Below are positions 1 to 12,411 of a stretch of DNA of 64,000 nt, piece after piece; within the stretch, counting starts at the first letter, position 1, and each line of letters starts with the position of its first letter. The stretch lies in assembly GCA_947095535.1 (NCBI GenBank), contig OX352774.1:35418496-35482495 (forward strand), read 5' to 3'. This stretch comes from Poecilobothrus nobilitatus. Taxonomy: Eukaryota; Arthropoda; Insecta; Diptera; Dolichopodidae. The position numbers and the translations under genes are program-made. The notes under the pieces were generated by a model. The model did no database searches. It had not been told where the DNA came from and saw only the letters and a list, made by a program, of their open reading frames with translations.

Positions 1-32
1 AAGTCTCATATTTATAAGAAAAAAATAATAGG

Positions 33-358
33 CCGATTTTATTCTTGATTTTGTTTTCATTAGTATAAAAGCTGGTAAAAGCTTCGTAACAGACTTTAAA
101 ATAGTTTTGTTTATTTAGATTGAAATTTAGATTTTTAACATAAAACATAACATAAAATATTCGAAATTTTTTTATTAAAATAAAATTCGGCAGACTTAAA
201 TAATTATATTTCATAACAGAAGTCTGGAACTTACCAAATATTATAGAAATGGATATTTTTCTTAAAAAAAAAAAAATAAAAAAAAAAAATATCATTTTTG
301 AAGCCTTCTCTCACAAAAGATTCATAAATTTGTACTAATTTATTATTAGACCATTAAT
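33..358 (+). repeat. Direct duplication, copy 1 (about 330 bp)
   Basis: AT-rich sequence beginning at GCCGATTTTATTCTTG and ending near TTATTAGACCATTAA recurs at 832..1170 in the same orientation with scattered substitutions and small indels, mainly in poly(A) runs. No coding capacity or terminal structure is visible. It may be part of an unrecognised transposon. Confidence 0.75.
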
Positions 359-782
359 AATATTGTTAGCCATGGAAAAAAATAAGATTTTTTAATCAGA
401 TCAGATAATATAATACCAGGAATTAATGATTGAATTTCTGATAATATACACAATATTATACACACAAGATGTTGGCCAGATCTACAATAAACCACTCACA
501 CTGAATATAAACTAAACTGGCAATGATGATATTTATGTATATTTATTTAATAATTTAAAATTTTATTATCAGAGACACAAATCTCTTCGACTAAAAAGTC
601 TTATCAGAGACACAAACTTTTACTTTTTAAAAAGTACTTTCGACACAAAATTTAAAGCAAATTTTTAATTTTTAAATTTGACTGCCACATCCATTATGAA
701 TTGGTCGCAGCGGTAAATTAAAAATAAATTATTAATCTCCTGTTGGCAGTTTTCAAATGACTCTTTGTTTTTATATTTATAT

Positions 783-1667
783 TTACATTAAAAATATTAC
801 TAATTTTTGCTGATTTGAATTATAATTTAATGCCGATTTTATTCTTGATTTTGTTTTCACTATTATAAAAGCTGGTAAATGCTTCGCGGCAGACTTTAAA
901 GTAGTTTTGTTTATTTAGGTTGGAATTTTGATTTTTTAAGCTGAATTTTTGATATAACATAAAATATTCGAATTTTTTTTATTAATATAAAATTCGGCAG
1001 ACCTTAGTTAATTATATTTCATAACAGAAATCAGAAACTTACTAAATATTATAGAAATGGATATTTTTCTTAAAAAAAAAAGAACAAATAACATAGAAAA
1101 TATCATTTTAGAAGCCTTCTCTCACAATAGATTCATAATTTTGTACTAATTTATTATTAGACCATTAAAAGCTGTCGAAAACGACCGTCACAAAAAAAAG
1201 CCCCCGAAAATTTATGAAATTTCATTATCAGAGACATGAATCTTTTATTAAATATACCAAAATATACCAAAGTACCAAATATACCAAAGTACAAAGTACA
1301 TTTAAATAAAATAAATTCAGCAAATATTTTTCAAGCAAAAAAAAAACAAGTAAAAGTAACAGTAAGTCGATGCAACCGACTTATTTATACCCTACACCTA
1401 AAAAATTTAAATTAAATTAACAATCCATAAGTTATTTTAGTTAGGTACTTAATATACCTAAGCTAAAAAAAATACATGTAATAATCCCTCCCTTAATACC
1501 AGGTAGTAAGGGTGATAGTCAGTAGGATAACGTAAATATTTTTGAATCTATAGAAATTGTGCAATTGCACAGGGGATTTTCTAGTCTATTATAAATTACC
1601 AAATCACCAAATATTAACAAATAATTATAATTCAAATCAGCAAAAATTAGTAATATTTTTAATGTAA
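783..1667. repeat. 45-bp perfect inverted repeat flanking 795 bp
   Basis: Positions 783..827 are the exact reverse complement of 1623..1667 (core motif CTAATTTTTGCTGATTTG). The interior holds direct-duplication copy 2 and AT-rich filler. The arms could be the inverted ends of a mobile element, but no target-site duplication is evident outside them. The stretch from 1668 to 2284 has nothing I recognise. Confidence 0.6.
832..1170 (+). repeat. Direct duplication, copy 2 (about 330 bp)
   Basis: Second copy of the sequence at 33..358, about 800 bp downstream in the same orientation. It lies between the arms of the 45-bp inverted repeat at 783..827 and 1623..1667, so the two structures may belong to one composite element. 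Confidence 0.75.
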
Positions 1668-2284
1668 CCGCACCCATTCCGTTACAAACCCATTTTCAAA
1701 GGTTTATATTTCACGTTCTACTTAAAATTTTAATCTAAAAATTATTCAATGAATATAAAAATTATAATTTTTTGCTGCTATTTAAAATTAAGTTTGCTGT
1801 TAGGTGAAACCATAATTTTGCGAAATTTTGTTGCTTCCATATTTCCGGAACGCTTTCAGTCAGAATGATGAAATTTGAAATTCTGGACCCTTCTCGCGAT
1901 ATGAGGGGTTAAAGGATGTTTTAGCGACTTTTCATAAAAAAAATCTAGAACTTTTGAACGGCTTGCTATAGGGAGATAAAAAAATTGCGTTTTGTAAAGT
2001 AAGTCTTCAGCTTTAATTTTTGTGTACTAATGATTCCAATTTTATAACAGTTACAAAGTTATGAAGGTTCAAAATGGTTTAAAATGAAAAAATCATGTTT
2101 CAAACTCAATTTTCTTTTGAAACACCCTGTATTTGGAATACTTTTTATAACATATTTTGAAACAGATTTTCAAACCCTTTAATTAATACCTAATAACTTT
2201 TGCTCTATCTCTAACTGTTTTTGAGATATAAAGAATAAAAAAGTGTGTTAACACATTTTGTGTTATAACACACTTTCACAATAT

Positions 2285-3000
2285 TGTCATCTATTCTCGC
2301 ATGAATTTTGCTTCCTTGTACAAATATTTATTGGAATAAAAATGCTTGTATTCGGACTCGGGCTTTCTATGTTTATTAATACAAACTCTTATGCAATTTC
2401 TTTCGAATTTACGTATTTTTTGCATTAAGCTTGCGCCAATGTTGTACCATACAGGTATACCATAGACAAGATTTGGCCTTATTAATGTCTGGTAGCATAT
2501 TATTTTAACTCTATTGCTAATATTTTTGTTGTACAAGGGTTTTTTAGCTGCCATAATGGATTTATTGCCTTCATCAATTGAGTATCTTACATGATCAATG
2601 AAGTTGTTCAAGTCTCGATGTAACTGAACTCCCAAGATATTTAACGAATTTTTTGTTTGCGAGAGTTGACATAGGCGATTTAACTTTAAATTGTTTCCAA
2701 TTTTTTTCTAATGTCTGAACTAGTTTTGTCAACCGTACGGAATAATATGGTTTCACATTTACTAAAGTTCATTTCTAATATCCATATCTTGCAATAATGC
2801 TGAACAATGTTCAAACATTTTTTCTACATCGTGTTGAATTCTTTTTACAGTGTCATTCGCAGAGTGTATTATAATATATCATCCGCGACCCTTTTACTCG
2901 ATCTAGCAAGAATAAAATATCTGCTATATAGATGGTAAAAGGATAGGTGCATTAACAATACCTTGCTGAAGACCATTTTTAATTATGAATGCTTTGTCAG
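2285..3000 (-). pseudogene. Non-LTR retrotransposon reverse transcriptase, C-terminal remnant
   Basis: On the minus strand a 114-residue open stretch (2291..2635) carries the pattern seen after the polymerase palm of LINE reverse transcriptases: GVQLHRDLNNFIDHVRYSI, then KIICYQTLIRPNLVYGIPVW, then a basic LMQKIRKFERNCIR segment. Reading on toward 3000 the frame is broken by stops and frameshifts, but palm-like fragments remain. It is a dead 5'-truncated insertion. The clade (jockey, I or CR1-like) cannot be settled by eye. Confidence 0.7.
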
Positions 3001-3502
3001 ACTTATTTTTGGTATAATACTAAAAATTTGTTGTTGTACAACATATTTTTAATCAGTATATAATTAAGCGTAGCGGGAAATTATATTTTATTATGAAGTA
3101 AAGTATCGCGAGTTGTATATACATATTTAACAAATGGTAAGAAATATGTACATATATCTAAGTTTATATAGACATTTTAAAAATCCTTGTTGAAAAAAAT
3201 CGAAATCTATGTTCTGTATCAACTTATTTGATTTTAATCTGCTCTAATTATTTTTATGCAATCTTCTCATAAATATCAATTTTAAAAATGATAAAATTTT
3301 GTAAACTCATATAATAGAATTTTATTATTAATGTAAAAAAAAAGTATATGAAATGTCGAACACATCAAAACATTCATAGCGCAGCATTTAACTGAATTCG
3401 TGTCCATTGCCTTTCACTTTAATTTGATTGATCAAACAACAAACCTCCATCTAACGACGAAAACATTTTTAAAATAAAAACTTGTTTATTTCTTTTAAAT
3501 AG

Positions 3503-5087
3503 ATTAAGTGATTGTTTAAGTTTTACAAAAACAATTCAACTGGAGCCAACATCAGAAAATATTTTAGTGAAATGTAAAAGTGGCGGAAAACAAACATACA
3601 TTCATGGACATGCTATGATGCCTGAAAAACCTGAAGTTCGTGAAAGATTAAACAGTTGGAAAGCAAATGATACCGCAAAACCAATAAGCGTTCTATTATT
3701 GGGTATAGATAACATATCTAGATTAAATTTAATCCGTGCCATGCCAAAAACAGCCCAATTCTTATATGACAATGATTGGTTTGAATTAAGTGGTTACAAT
3801 AAAGTAAGTTATTTAAAATTTTAATTATTATTTGAATATATGTAAAATTTAATGTTTTCTTTTTTTAAGGTTGAAGAAAACACATTTCCAAATTTAATGG
3901 CCATATTAACAGGTTATAATCTTTCAAATGCATACGAAATATGTAAACCAATTGTTGTTGGAAAATTAAATAAATGTCCAATAATATGGAAAACATTTCA
4001 AAAGTATGGTTATGTAACAGCATATGGTGAAGATGAAGTATCAATTAATACATTTAATTATGCAAAATTAGGATTTGAAAAACCACCGGTCGATCATTAT
4101 TTGAGACCATTTTTAATTGAAGCTGAACATAATTTTCATAAAAGTTATAAATCTGGTTTAACATTTTGTTTAGGTTATCAACATTCATCTGATTATGTTT
4201 ATGATTATGCACTAGAATTAACCGCCCGATATAAAAATGATCCATTTTTTGGTTTATTTTGGACAAATACATTCAGTCACAATTCAATAAGTGATTGTTC
4301 ATCAATGGATCTTAAAATGCTTGAATATTTACAGAAATTTTTCAATCGTGGTGTAATAAACAATAGTATAGTTATATTATTTAGTGATCATGGTATGCGT
4401 TATGGCCCAACAAGAAAATTTTTATCTGGTTATTATGAGGAACGTTTACCATTTATGTTTATTTGGTTACCACGATGGTTAAAAACAAAACATCCAGAAT
4501 TCGTTAATGCTTTAAGTGTAAATAAAAATCGTTTAACAAATCCGTATGATATACATATGACATTAAAAAATATATTAGAATTATCAGGTAGAGTTGAAAA
4601 ATTACCAAAAGCACCAGATTGTCCAAATTGTCAAACATTATTTAAACCAGTACCACAAAGTAGATCATGTGAAGAAATTGCAATTGAAGATCATTGGTGT
4701 ACATGTATACCTTATAAAAGCATTTATAAAAAATTACCAGTTGTAAAAAAAGTAACACATTTTGCTATTGATTACATTAATAATCATTTAATGACATATA
4801 ACAATAGCACTGCAGCATATTTATGTGCTAAACTACATTTAGATAAAGTTTTAACAGCATATAGAGCAATACTAATTGGAGATATGTATCCAGCAAATTT
4901 AGAAAGTTATAGAACTGTATTTAGAACAAATCCAGGAGGTGGAATGTTTGAAGCAACTATAAGACATTTCACAGATACAGATTTATTAGAAATAACTGGT
5001 AGTATTAGTCGTATAAATTCATATGCTAGTGATACAGAATGTATATCAGATGCTAGAATTATAAAATATTGTCATTGTAATACATGA
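3503..5087 (+). CDS. Gene A: DUF229 family protein, last two exons (5' end outside the window)
   Basis: Exons 3503..3803 and 3870..5087, joined by a 66-bp GT-AG intron (AAA|gtaagt ... tttaag|GTT), give 505 residues. The first exon base completes a codon begun in an upstream exon, the same phase as in genes B, C and D. No matching first or second exon is visible in 1..3502, so they probably lie upstream of the window. The fold signature is present: LLGIDNISR (predicted first metal aspartate), NTFPNLMAILTGYN (threonine placed like the nucleophile of phosphodiesterase/sulfatase-fold enzymes), TFSHN and FSDHGMR (metal site), then cysteine pairs CPNCQ and WCTC. Residue 2 of the usual DS pair is N here, unlike B, C and D. 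Closest relative is gene B. Possible polyadenylation signal AATAAA at 5229. Function of the family is unestablished. Confidence 0.88.
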
Positions 5088-5767
5088 TCTTGAAGTAAAG
5101 CTGCTGATAGAACACCAGCAGGATAAAAAAAACATTAAATAATCATACTTCTTAAATGTCAGTTTTTTTAAAATTATTAGACTTTAATATATTTATATTT
5201 TTTAAATGTTTCCTATCAATATTAAAAAAATAAAAATCAAAAAAAAACTAGTTTAATAGTTGTAGTAAGACTTTCTGATAATGATGATAATGATCATGAT
5301 GAATATATGATAAATGAAAATGAAAATGAATGAAAGAAAAAAATAATTCTTTTAGATCTTTCTTTGTAAGATCTATTCAATATGCCTGCTAAAAAATATT
5401 TACAAAAGAGTTTTAAAAAAATGTTTACAGACATAATAAAGATTTAAACTTTAACGATGTCACAATTAGATTTAGCTGAATTTAAAAAGAAAATAGATTC
5501 AATTAAATTTCAATAGGCTTTCATAGTTTAGACCAAAATCTCTATCAGGCTTTAAAGTTCAACATTTCTCATATACACGGGATGGTTTGTAACTAAGTGC
5601 ATTGACATAAAGCATCGTGTAGGGGACATAAAGCATCGTGTAGGAACTGTAGGGGTTGATAATGTGTTATGTGTAATGTGTTGAAAAAAGTTTTGTATGG
5701 GGATTAGATTTTGGGGCCCAATAATTTTGGAGCTATGAGGCCTTAAAAAACATTTGGTAAAATTTTC

Positions 5768-5853
5768 TTTATTTTGATGAAAATGCCTGCTAAAAATGAT
5801 TTCTTTATTTTGATGAAAAATGCCTGCTTTATTTTGATGAAAATGCCTGCCTG
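5768..5853 (+). repeat. Short tandem repeat, three imperfect copies
   Basis: The motif TTTATTTTGATGAAAATGCC occurs three times with variable spacing (first spacer longer). Just upstream, 5600..5650, the phrase GACATAAAGCATCGTGTAGG is also partly duplicated. A 109-residue minus-strand open frame over this region simply translates the repeats and is not a gene. Confidence 0.7.
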
Positions 5854-6639
5854 CTTTTAAACCATGAGAAAGGATTATCATTTGTAAGTGTATTCATTTA
5901 CGTTTCAATCTTTTTTAGTTCTTGCTCTGAAACGTTTTAAAGTTGAACCATGTAAAAACAGTACTATAGTATAGTTTCTTTATGGTTGAACATTTTAAAT
6001 TTTTTAGATTAATAGAAAAAAATGACACTTTGCTAACTTAATACAGTAACTTAATACAAAATATTTTTGTTAGGTGTTTAAAGATTCAAATAGCCTATTT
6101 CCAAGCTTTAATTTGCTATACAGTACGTTAAATTAGCTTTCACCGTTCGAGGAAGATAAACGAAAAATAAACTTCTCAAAATCAATTTTATCAGACTGAA
6201 AAATAATTTAAAACCACTTTAAAAGTTATTATATGGTGCATTTTTAACATTTGTTTTTTTTTATAAATAACTAACAGAAATGCTCAGCGTTGGCCGGCTG
6301 TACTAACTTTTATGTATTTCCAAAAAAAGCACACGACAAGGGTCATTGTATTAACACTTTAATTTATTATATGATTATGTATATATAACTTAACGCAAAT
6401 AAAATAAAAAACAAAAAAAGGCAATCGTTTGCTATGATTTACAAAATGTATTTCAACTACCAAAATGATATGTATCTAATCTTTATTATAAACGAAAGCT
6501 TTCAGTATTCAACCTAACGGCTACAACAATAATCGCCGGTAAATCCAAAAACACTTGTTGTACTATTTGAAGTGAGGCTGTTATGCGAGAAGCGCAAATC
6601 ATTTAGCTAGCACCCCAATAAAACATTTTTTTTAATTGC

Positions 6640-6770
6640 ATTTCTCTGCCACACAAATGTGAACAGGAAATTACAGAACCTTTCCTGTTCAGGGGTGGCT
6701 TTAAATGTCGTAAGGGGAAATAACTCTTACAACATGTGTGGGATTCTTACCCACACTCCCTCTGAATTTA
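6640..6770 (-). mobile_element. SINE-1 copy, truncated at its 5' end
   Basis: Minus-strand copy of the tRNA-derived SINE seen most fully at 21911..22110. It retains the body (TGCATTTCTCTGCCACA, CTTTCCTGTTCAGG) and the B-box region near GTGTGGGATTCTTACCCAC, but the tRNA A-box half is missing, consistent with truncated reverse transcription. Confidence 0.75.
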
Positions 6771-9292
6771 AACGAAAGTTCTAAAAGATAATATTGATTT
6801 AATGTAAATTGTTTTGTAGAGCGATTCATGCGTTTCACATCACAACGACAAAATAGAAAAAAATAATCATTAATAAAATTATTAAAAAGTACTAATTATT
6901 CAAATTTAACATTAAAATTACTACAGATGAGCCAGTTTACAACGGAGTATTTAAGATAAATTATAAGTTACGTTCAAATAATACAAAAATGACTTGGGTA
7001 ATAATAAGCAAAAATGCAAAACGAAAATTTGGGAAATTGTAATAGAAAATATAAAACATTTGCCAGAACAGGCTCAGATTTATATGAAAGTAATATTAAA
7101 ATTAAATTAGTAATAAAATAATCTATTTATTTAATTGGCTTATTTTCCTCCATACAAATATTTCGGTACCGATTTTTGTAAAACTACTTAACCGACAAAT
7201 AACTGCCAAAAGAAATATTTTCTTTACCTGTCCATGCTTTTTTTTTATATTCTTGCGATATTTTAGGTGAAAATCAGGTATACATTTTTGGTTGCATCAC
7301 AATTTTTTACCTGAAACCTGTATACATGTTGGGTGTCAACAAATTAGCCAACTCACCTAAAACCAAATTGAATTGTGAAGATTTTTTATTTTTTTTTATC
7401 TGTATTGCTGAGTCGACTGCACTTTTATATATGTAGCTAATGTAGCTATAATTTTCCAGTAGAAAATCGGAGAATTGTGCTCTAAATAAATATAATTCTA
7501 TAACTACTCTTTGGTAACCAAAAAAATTAACTACTCTTTTGAAAAGTTAATGCAGAAAGTAATCGGTTGTTGAAATGCAAAAAAGTAATAATGAGGTAAT
7601 TTTTATTATTTTCTTAAAACTCGCGGATACTAAAATTATCAATAGTTTGTTTAAATACTAAAAAATTACTGTTTTATATATATAATATATAAATTTTAAT
7701 ATTACGTTGATTCTAGTATAATAATATAGTAAAAGTAAATAGAAAATAATAAGCATATACTTTTTCTATATTTTTTTTTTATCAAACTCCTTACCAAACT
7801 CGTTCCCGTGAACTAGTTTTGTAACTAATTCTAGGTAATTCTGAACGGGGGCGATTGATTCTCGGCTACGATATTCCCCATTTTCATAAATGTATATCTG
7901 TAATAGATCAGTAAATTTTGAATAAATGAAAATAGATGTCAAATTTCTGAACGTTGTTCATAAATGAAAAAAAAAAAAATCTAGTAGACGTCAAAATTAA
8001 AGAAATGAAATGTTTACTGTAGGTAAATGTACTTGTTTTTTCTTCGTTTACTTTTTTTTACAATGAAAAAAAAAAATTTTACTAAATGAACATATAGTAC
8101 AATTACCTTAATGGCAGTTTGACTATCCGTTAAAATGTAAATTTTTTTAGTGGAAACCACACGTTTTTCAGTAAGTACATTGCTCATTATTTCAACTTCA
8201 AAACCGTGCGATGGCTCGCTCAGCAGGCGAAATATTAGGTTAACCTAAACCATAGCAGAGATCTCGAAAATCTGTATATTGCTTATGGTGTCTCCAATCA
8301 GAAAGAATTTCTTATCCCAATGATTTCTGAGGTTGATGTAGATGTGGACAAAAAGTAGATTCAGCGTAATGGAGATTAATGAGGTATGATTTATCTATAA
8401 GAATATAATAGAATACGCATTTGTCTATAGTTGTCCTTCACATTTCTGAACTTTGTTTAGATGTCTAAAACTTATATAACTAAATAGGATAAAGTTTGAA
8501 ATGATTAGGGCATTAGGCCAAAACTTGAGGTATAGGTATCATGTAATTTTTTGTTTATTTATTTTAAAAAATAAAATAAAACAAAATAAAACGATATTTT
8601 TGGAAATTAAATTTTTACGAGTAACGAATAGTTATGGAGTATATTATTGATATAGTTTTTGATTGAGCAACCAATTGAGCAATTACCAATTATGTATTAT
8701 CAATTAGACTATAGTTGTTACTGCGCTTTCTTATATAATTCAAAATGATGAATAGTAAAAATAAATCTTTATTTTACATTTGAAGTTTTAGACGTTTACA
8801 AAACTATATTAAACGCACTTTAAAGCTTGCGTTAACTCTTGGATCCAAAATCTACTTCAAAAACATATTTAAAATAAAAATAATAAATAAAAAAAAATTT
8901 GTTTTAGAATTCAGAAGTCAATAAACTTATAATTATTATTTATTTTCTTTTTATAACAAAAATTTAACAGAAGTTCAATCTATAGAAAAGGTGGAATTAT
9001 TTTAACTTTTATTTAATTATTTTTACAATATAAAACAAAATAAAATAATTTGCTAAACAAAAAAAATTTATGTTAATATTTGTTATTTTTGTTTGCAAAA
9101 TATTTTATTTAAATACCTATAGAAATAAACCTATGAAATTACCCCTTTTTAAATTTATTGAGTTTATTTAACAGAAAATTGAAAAAATTCTTGTTAGTTC
9201 GTTTAAGTTAATTTTTAGCATATTTTTTAAGAAATTTTAGAACATTTAATTATTGGTTTCGTACTCTGTTTGTTTGATGTAATACTTTTTAT

Positions 9293-9711
9293 TACCGACC
9301 GCATACATGAATGTATAAGATAGGTATTGTTTTCCCACCAAAAATTTGTAGCTCAGATTTTTTCCAAAAAGCATTACTCCGATGCGTAGAAACCTGTAAA
9401 TTTTATTTTTTGTGCGATATCTGTGTGCGTGTGTGTGTGTGGGCCTAAACGACTAAGCGGTATTTTTTGAAATTCCATATTTAAGGTTTTGTCGTAAATA
9501 TCTCGGATTGATAAACTCTTGAAGCAAATCGGACAACTGCATGGGGTAATTTACTAGAATAATTATTAAGTTTTTCACGAATATTTATAAGCAATATTTT
9601 TTGATCCGACTAACTTTAAGTTTTATTTAATTAAATAACATATTTTTTCTAAATCCAGTAAAAAATCCATGAAATTTCCCAATAATGCTTTTCATGTAAC
9701 AGCGGTCGGTA
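9293..9711. mobile_element. 419-bp element with terminal inverted repeats
   Basis: The left end TACCGACCGC-ATACATGAA matches the reverse complement of the right end (TACCGACCGCTGTTACATGAA) with a short indel. The interior has a GT-rich microsatellite near 9430 and no open frame. No convincing target-site duplication is visible, so the superfamily is undetermined; it is most likely a non-autonomous DNA transposon. Confidence 0.6.
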
Positions 9712-11424
9712 CTGTGATGGAGACAGTTGATTTCCTTTTTATTCTTTATAATCTTCAAGTTTCTATTTTTAAGCGTTTAAGCTTAAGCTTAAGTTTAAAA
9801 GTTTGAAAAATATTGAATATTGCTAAACAAATATTCAAAATACTTTTGTTGTAACCATTAATTGTAGAGGTTAGAACTATCTCTTAGCTTTTAATTAGAT
9901 ATAATAATATACTAATGTGAAAATTTTATAACTCTAAATGTGCTGAATACAAAATATTAACAGATTCAATTCTTTTGACGTTTATAGTTTTTAATTTTTT
10001 TATTCAAAATTGCTTTCTGAGTTAATTAGGTCTCTCAAAAATGTAAATATTTGTCTAAATTTAATCGTTAAACTAAATTTTAACTAAAAATTAATTCTAT
10101 GACTTTTAAATACAATTAATAGATATAAATATGTATGTAGTATATTAATTATGTATACGTAGGATTTTTATTTTGTATACACGCTTTATTGAAATTGAAC
10201 CATGACTATTGGAAAACGCTCAACAAAATTCTGAACCTATAGTTTACATATATATCTGTAAAACTTACAAGAGTTGTTTTTGTGTTACCTCATCACTGCT
10301 AAACTATACATTCGATTGTCACCAAATTTTGTAAACATTTTTTGAAATCCAAGGAAATTTCTAGTTATTTTCAAAGGTAGGTGATAAAACAAAACCTAAT
10401 ATTTGAAAGGAACATGTGCAACGTTGTGTGTAGTTCTACTAGTATTTTAAAATAAATAATAACAAAAAAAAACAGTAGAAAACACAAATGAAAAAAAAAG
10501 TATAAAAATAACAGACAAATTTAAAATTCAGTAGTATTTTACTTCTTAAAAGTAAATCGGTTACGTCTTCTGTTGTGCGCTTATAAAATACAAAAAAATA
10601 AAAAAAAATAACCAAAATGTTAATTAAAATAATTTTATTTTAATAAAATAGAAAGTACGAATTTTGTATTCAATTGACAGAATATTATTCAAGTTACAGA
10701 ATATTATTAAATTAAATTAAATTAAAAGAACTATAAATTAAAAATAAAAAAACCCATAGTGTTAATGATTTAGATTTTTTTTTTTTAATTTATGAAATTT
10801 ATTGATATTTAATTAATAAATTATTTTTGTTAAATCCAACTATACAAATCATTAGATACTTAAGATATCGTATACACCTGGGTACATTATATTGCTTATT
10901 CATACATTTACAAGATTGAAGAATTATTCAGCATCTGGATGAAAAATAAAGTACTTGATTATCTTACTTTATACCAATATTCATTTGTCATCAAATCTTA
11001 GAGAATTTCAAGGAAAGAGGTATTGTATGGTATTTTTCATTCCCTCTCATCAATATCCTATTTCTAAAAATTCTTCAGTTTTTTATTATTATAAAACAAT
11101 CACTGTACAGTTATAATAGCTTCAAAGTTTTTATGCAAAACAGACAATGTGATTAAATATCGTTCGAATAATTGTCCATGTTTCATTGTTATAGAACAAA
11201 TACCGGTTTGATGATATATCAAGTTTACTTCAGCGGTTTATCTTTTCGCATGTTATAATTTTGAACACGGAATAGTATACATTATTTACCCTACTTCCGA
11301 TTACCTTTAACAGTTTATCTTTGATGCTCATTATTTTAAACCTCTGATATTTTAGAATGAATGATAATTTCATATTCATTGATACTTCTTTCATAACACT
11401 TCTTCAATATCTCACACTAATTTT

Positions 11425-12000
11425 TGGCAAATTTCCAAAAAAAAGCCCCATGTAGCCCCATCCATGTAGCTCCATCCATGTAGCCTCATCCATTACGGAG
11501 CTACAGCCCCTCAAATTTTGAAAAAGCCCTATTTTCAAATGCTTATATCTCATGTTTTATTTAACATTTTTTCAATCTGAATTCGACAGAATTTTTTTTT
11601 ACATTTATAAATCATCATTATAAAATTTTTTTAAACTTGGTATTTAAATTTACCGTGATGTGCCAAATTTTGCATAATTTTTCAAAATTTTTAAATCCGG
11701 TATAAGTTTTTAGATAGGGACTTGAAATTTTAAAGTAAGAAAGAACTTTTAGAATTATTATAAGTTTCCTCAAAAAAATTGTTGGACCACCCTCTGTTTA
11801 TGAGCTATTACAGCTCAACAATTGAAAATTTACAATTTTTAAACACCTGTACACATTTTTCTTCGGCAAGACATACAAATTAAAACTCCCAGTAATATAT
11901 TTCTACGTGTGTTAACGGTTTCTTTTAGTTGTATAGGGTTCGAAAGTTACAGCCCTTTTGGAAATGTGCGCTTTTAAAAGCTGTTGGCTTACATTCTGCC
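11425..12000 (+). repeat. F2 repeat copy
   Basis: Member of a dispersed family (also at 14005, 15918, 17230 on plus; 42285, 52375, 61615 on minus). Shared marks are AGCACATTTCCAAAA-type starts, TGTAGCCCCATCCATTACGG, TTTACCGT-ATGTG and ACGTGTGTTAACGGTTTC. It has no coding capacity and appears to be a non-autonomous repeat built from modules. Confidence 0.75.
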
Positions 12001-12411
12001 TTGTTATACCAATGATTGCTAATGATTCCCATTGGATAAATCATAAAAACAAATTAAACATAGCACAAAATAAAATACTTAAGCAAGATTATTAAGATAA
12101 TTATCATCGAAGTTGTTAATGCTTATCTTAAAATTTTCCATGTTGCACACATATTCCATTACAAAGTCGATTTTTGAAAAAGCGTAGGGTGAAGATCATT
12201 ACATATTATTCCATAATTTTTAATTTATTTTCAATAATTTTCAGAAGAAGTAAATTATATACTAATTATTATATTAGTATACAAAAGAAAAATATGATTT
12301 AAATATGATTGGTATAATGATAATAATCGTTTAAAGCACCAAAAGAATGAAGAAGAAGAGGATATTACAGTATTTGATCCATTAATAAAGATAGAAAATA
12401 GTAAAACAAAA

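Larger units (their letters stand above)
5088..12411. other. Intergenic spacer between genes A and B
   Basis: About 7.3 kb of AT-rich DNA with no credible coding exon on either strand. Recognisable items are a small tandem repeat (5768..5853), a SINE fragment (6640..6770), an inverted-repeat element (9293..9711) and an F2 repeat (11425..12000), listed separately. I see nothing structured in 6776..9292 or 9712..11424 beyond homopolymer and simple AT tracts. Confidence 0.6.

Noticed and set aside
1..3502. Search for gene A exons 1 and 2
   Set aside because: No frame with the C-K-[IM]-P-x-[IL]-D-P motif or a membrane segment with the right phase was found, so the exons are assumed to lie upstream of the window.
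4054..4272. 72-aa minus-strand ORF, repeated at 20108..20326
   Set aside because: Antisense shadow of DUF229 exon 4 in genes A and B.
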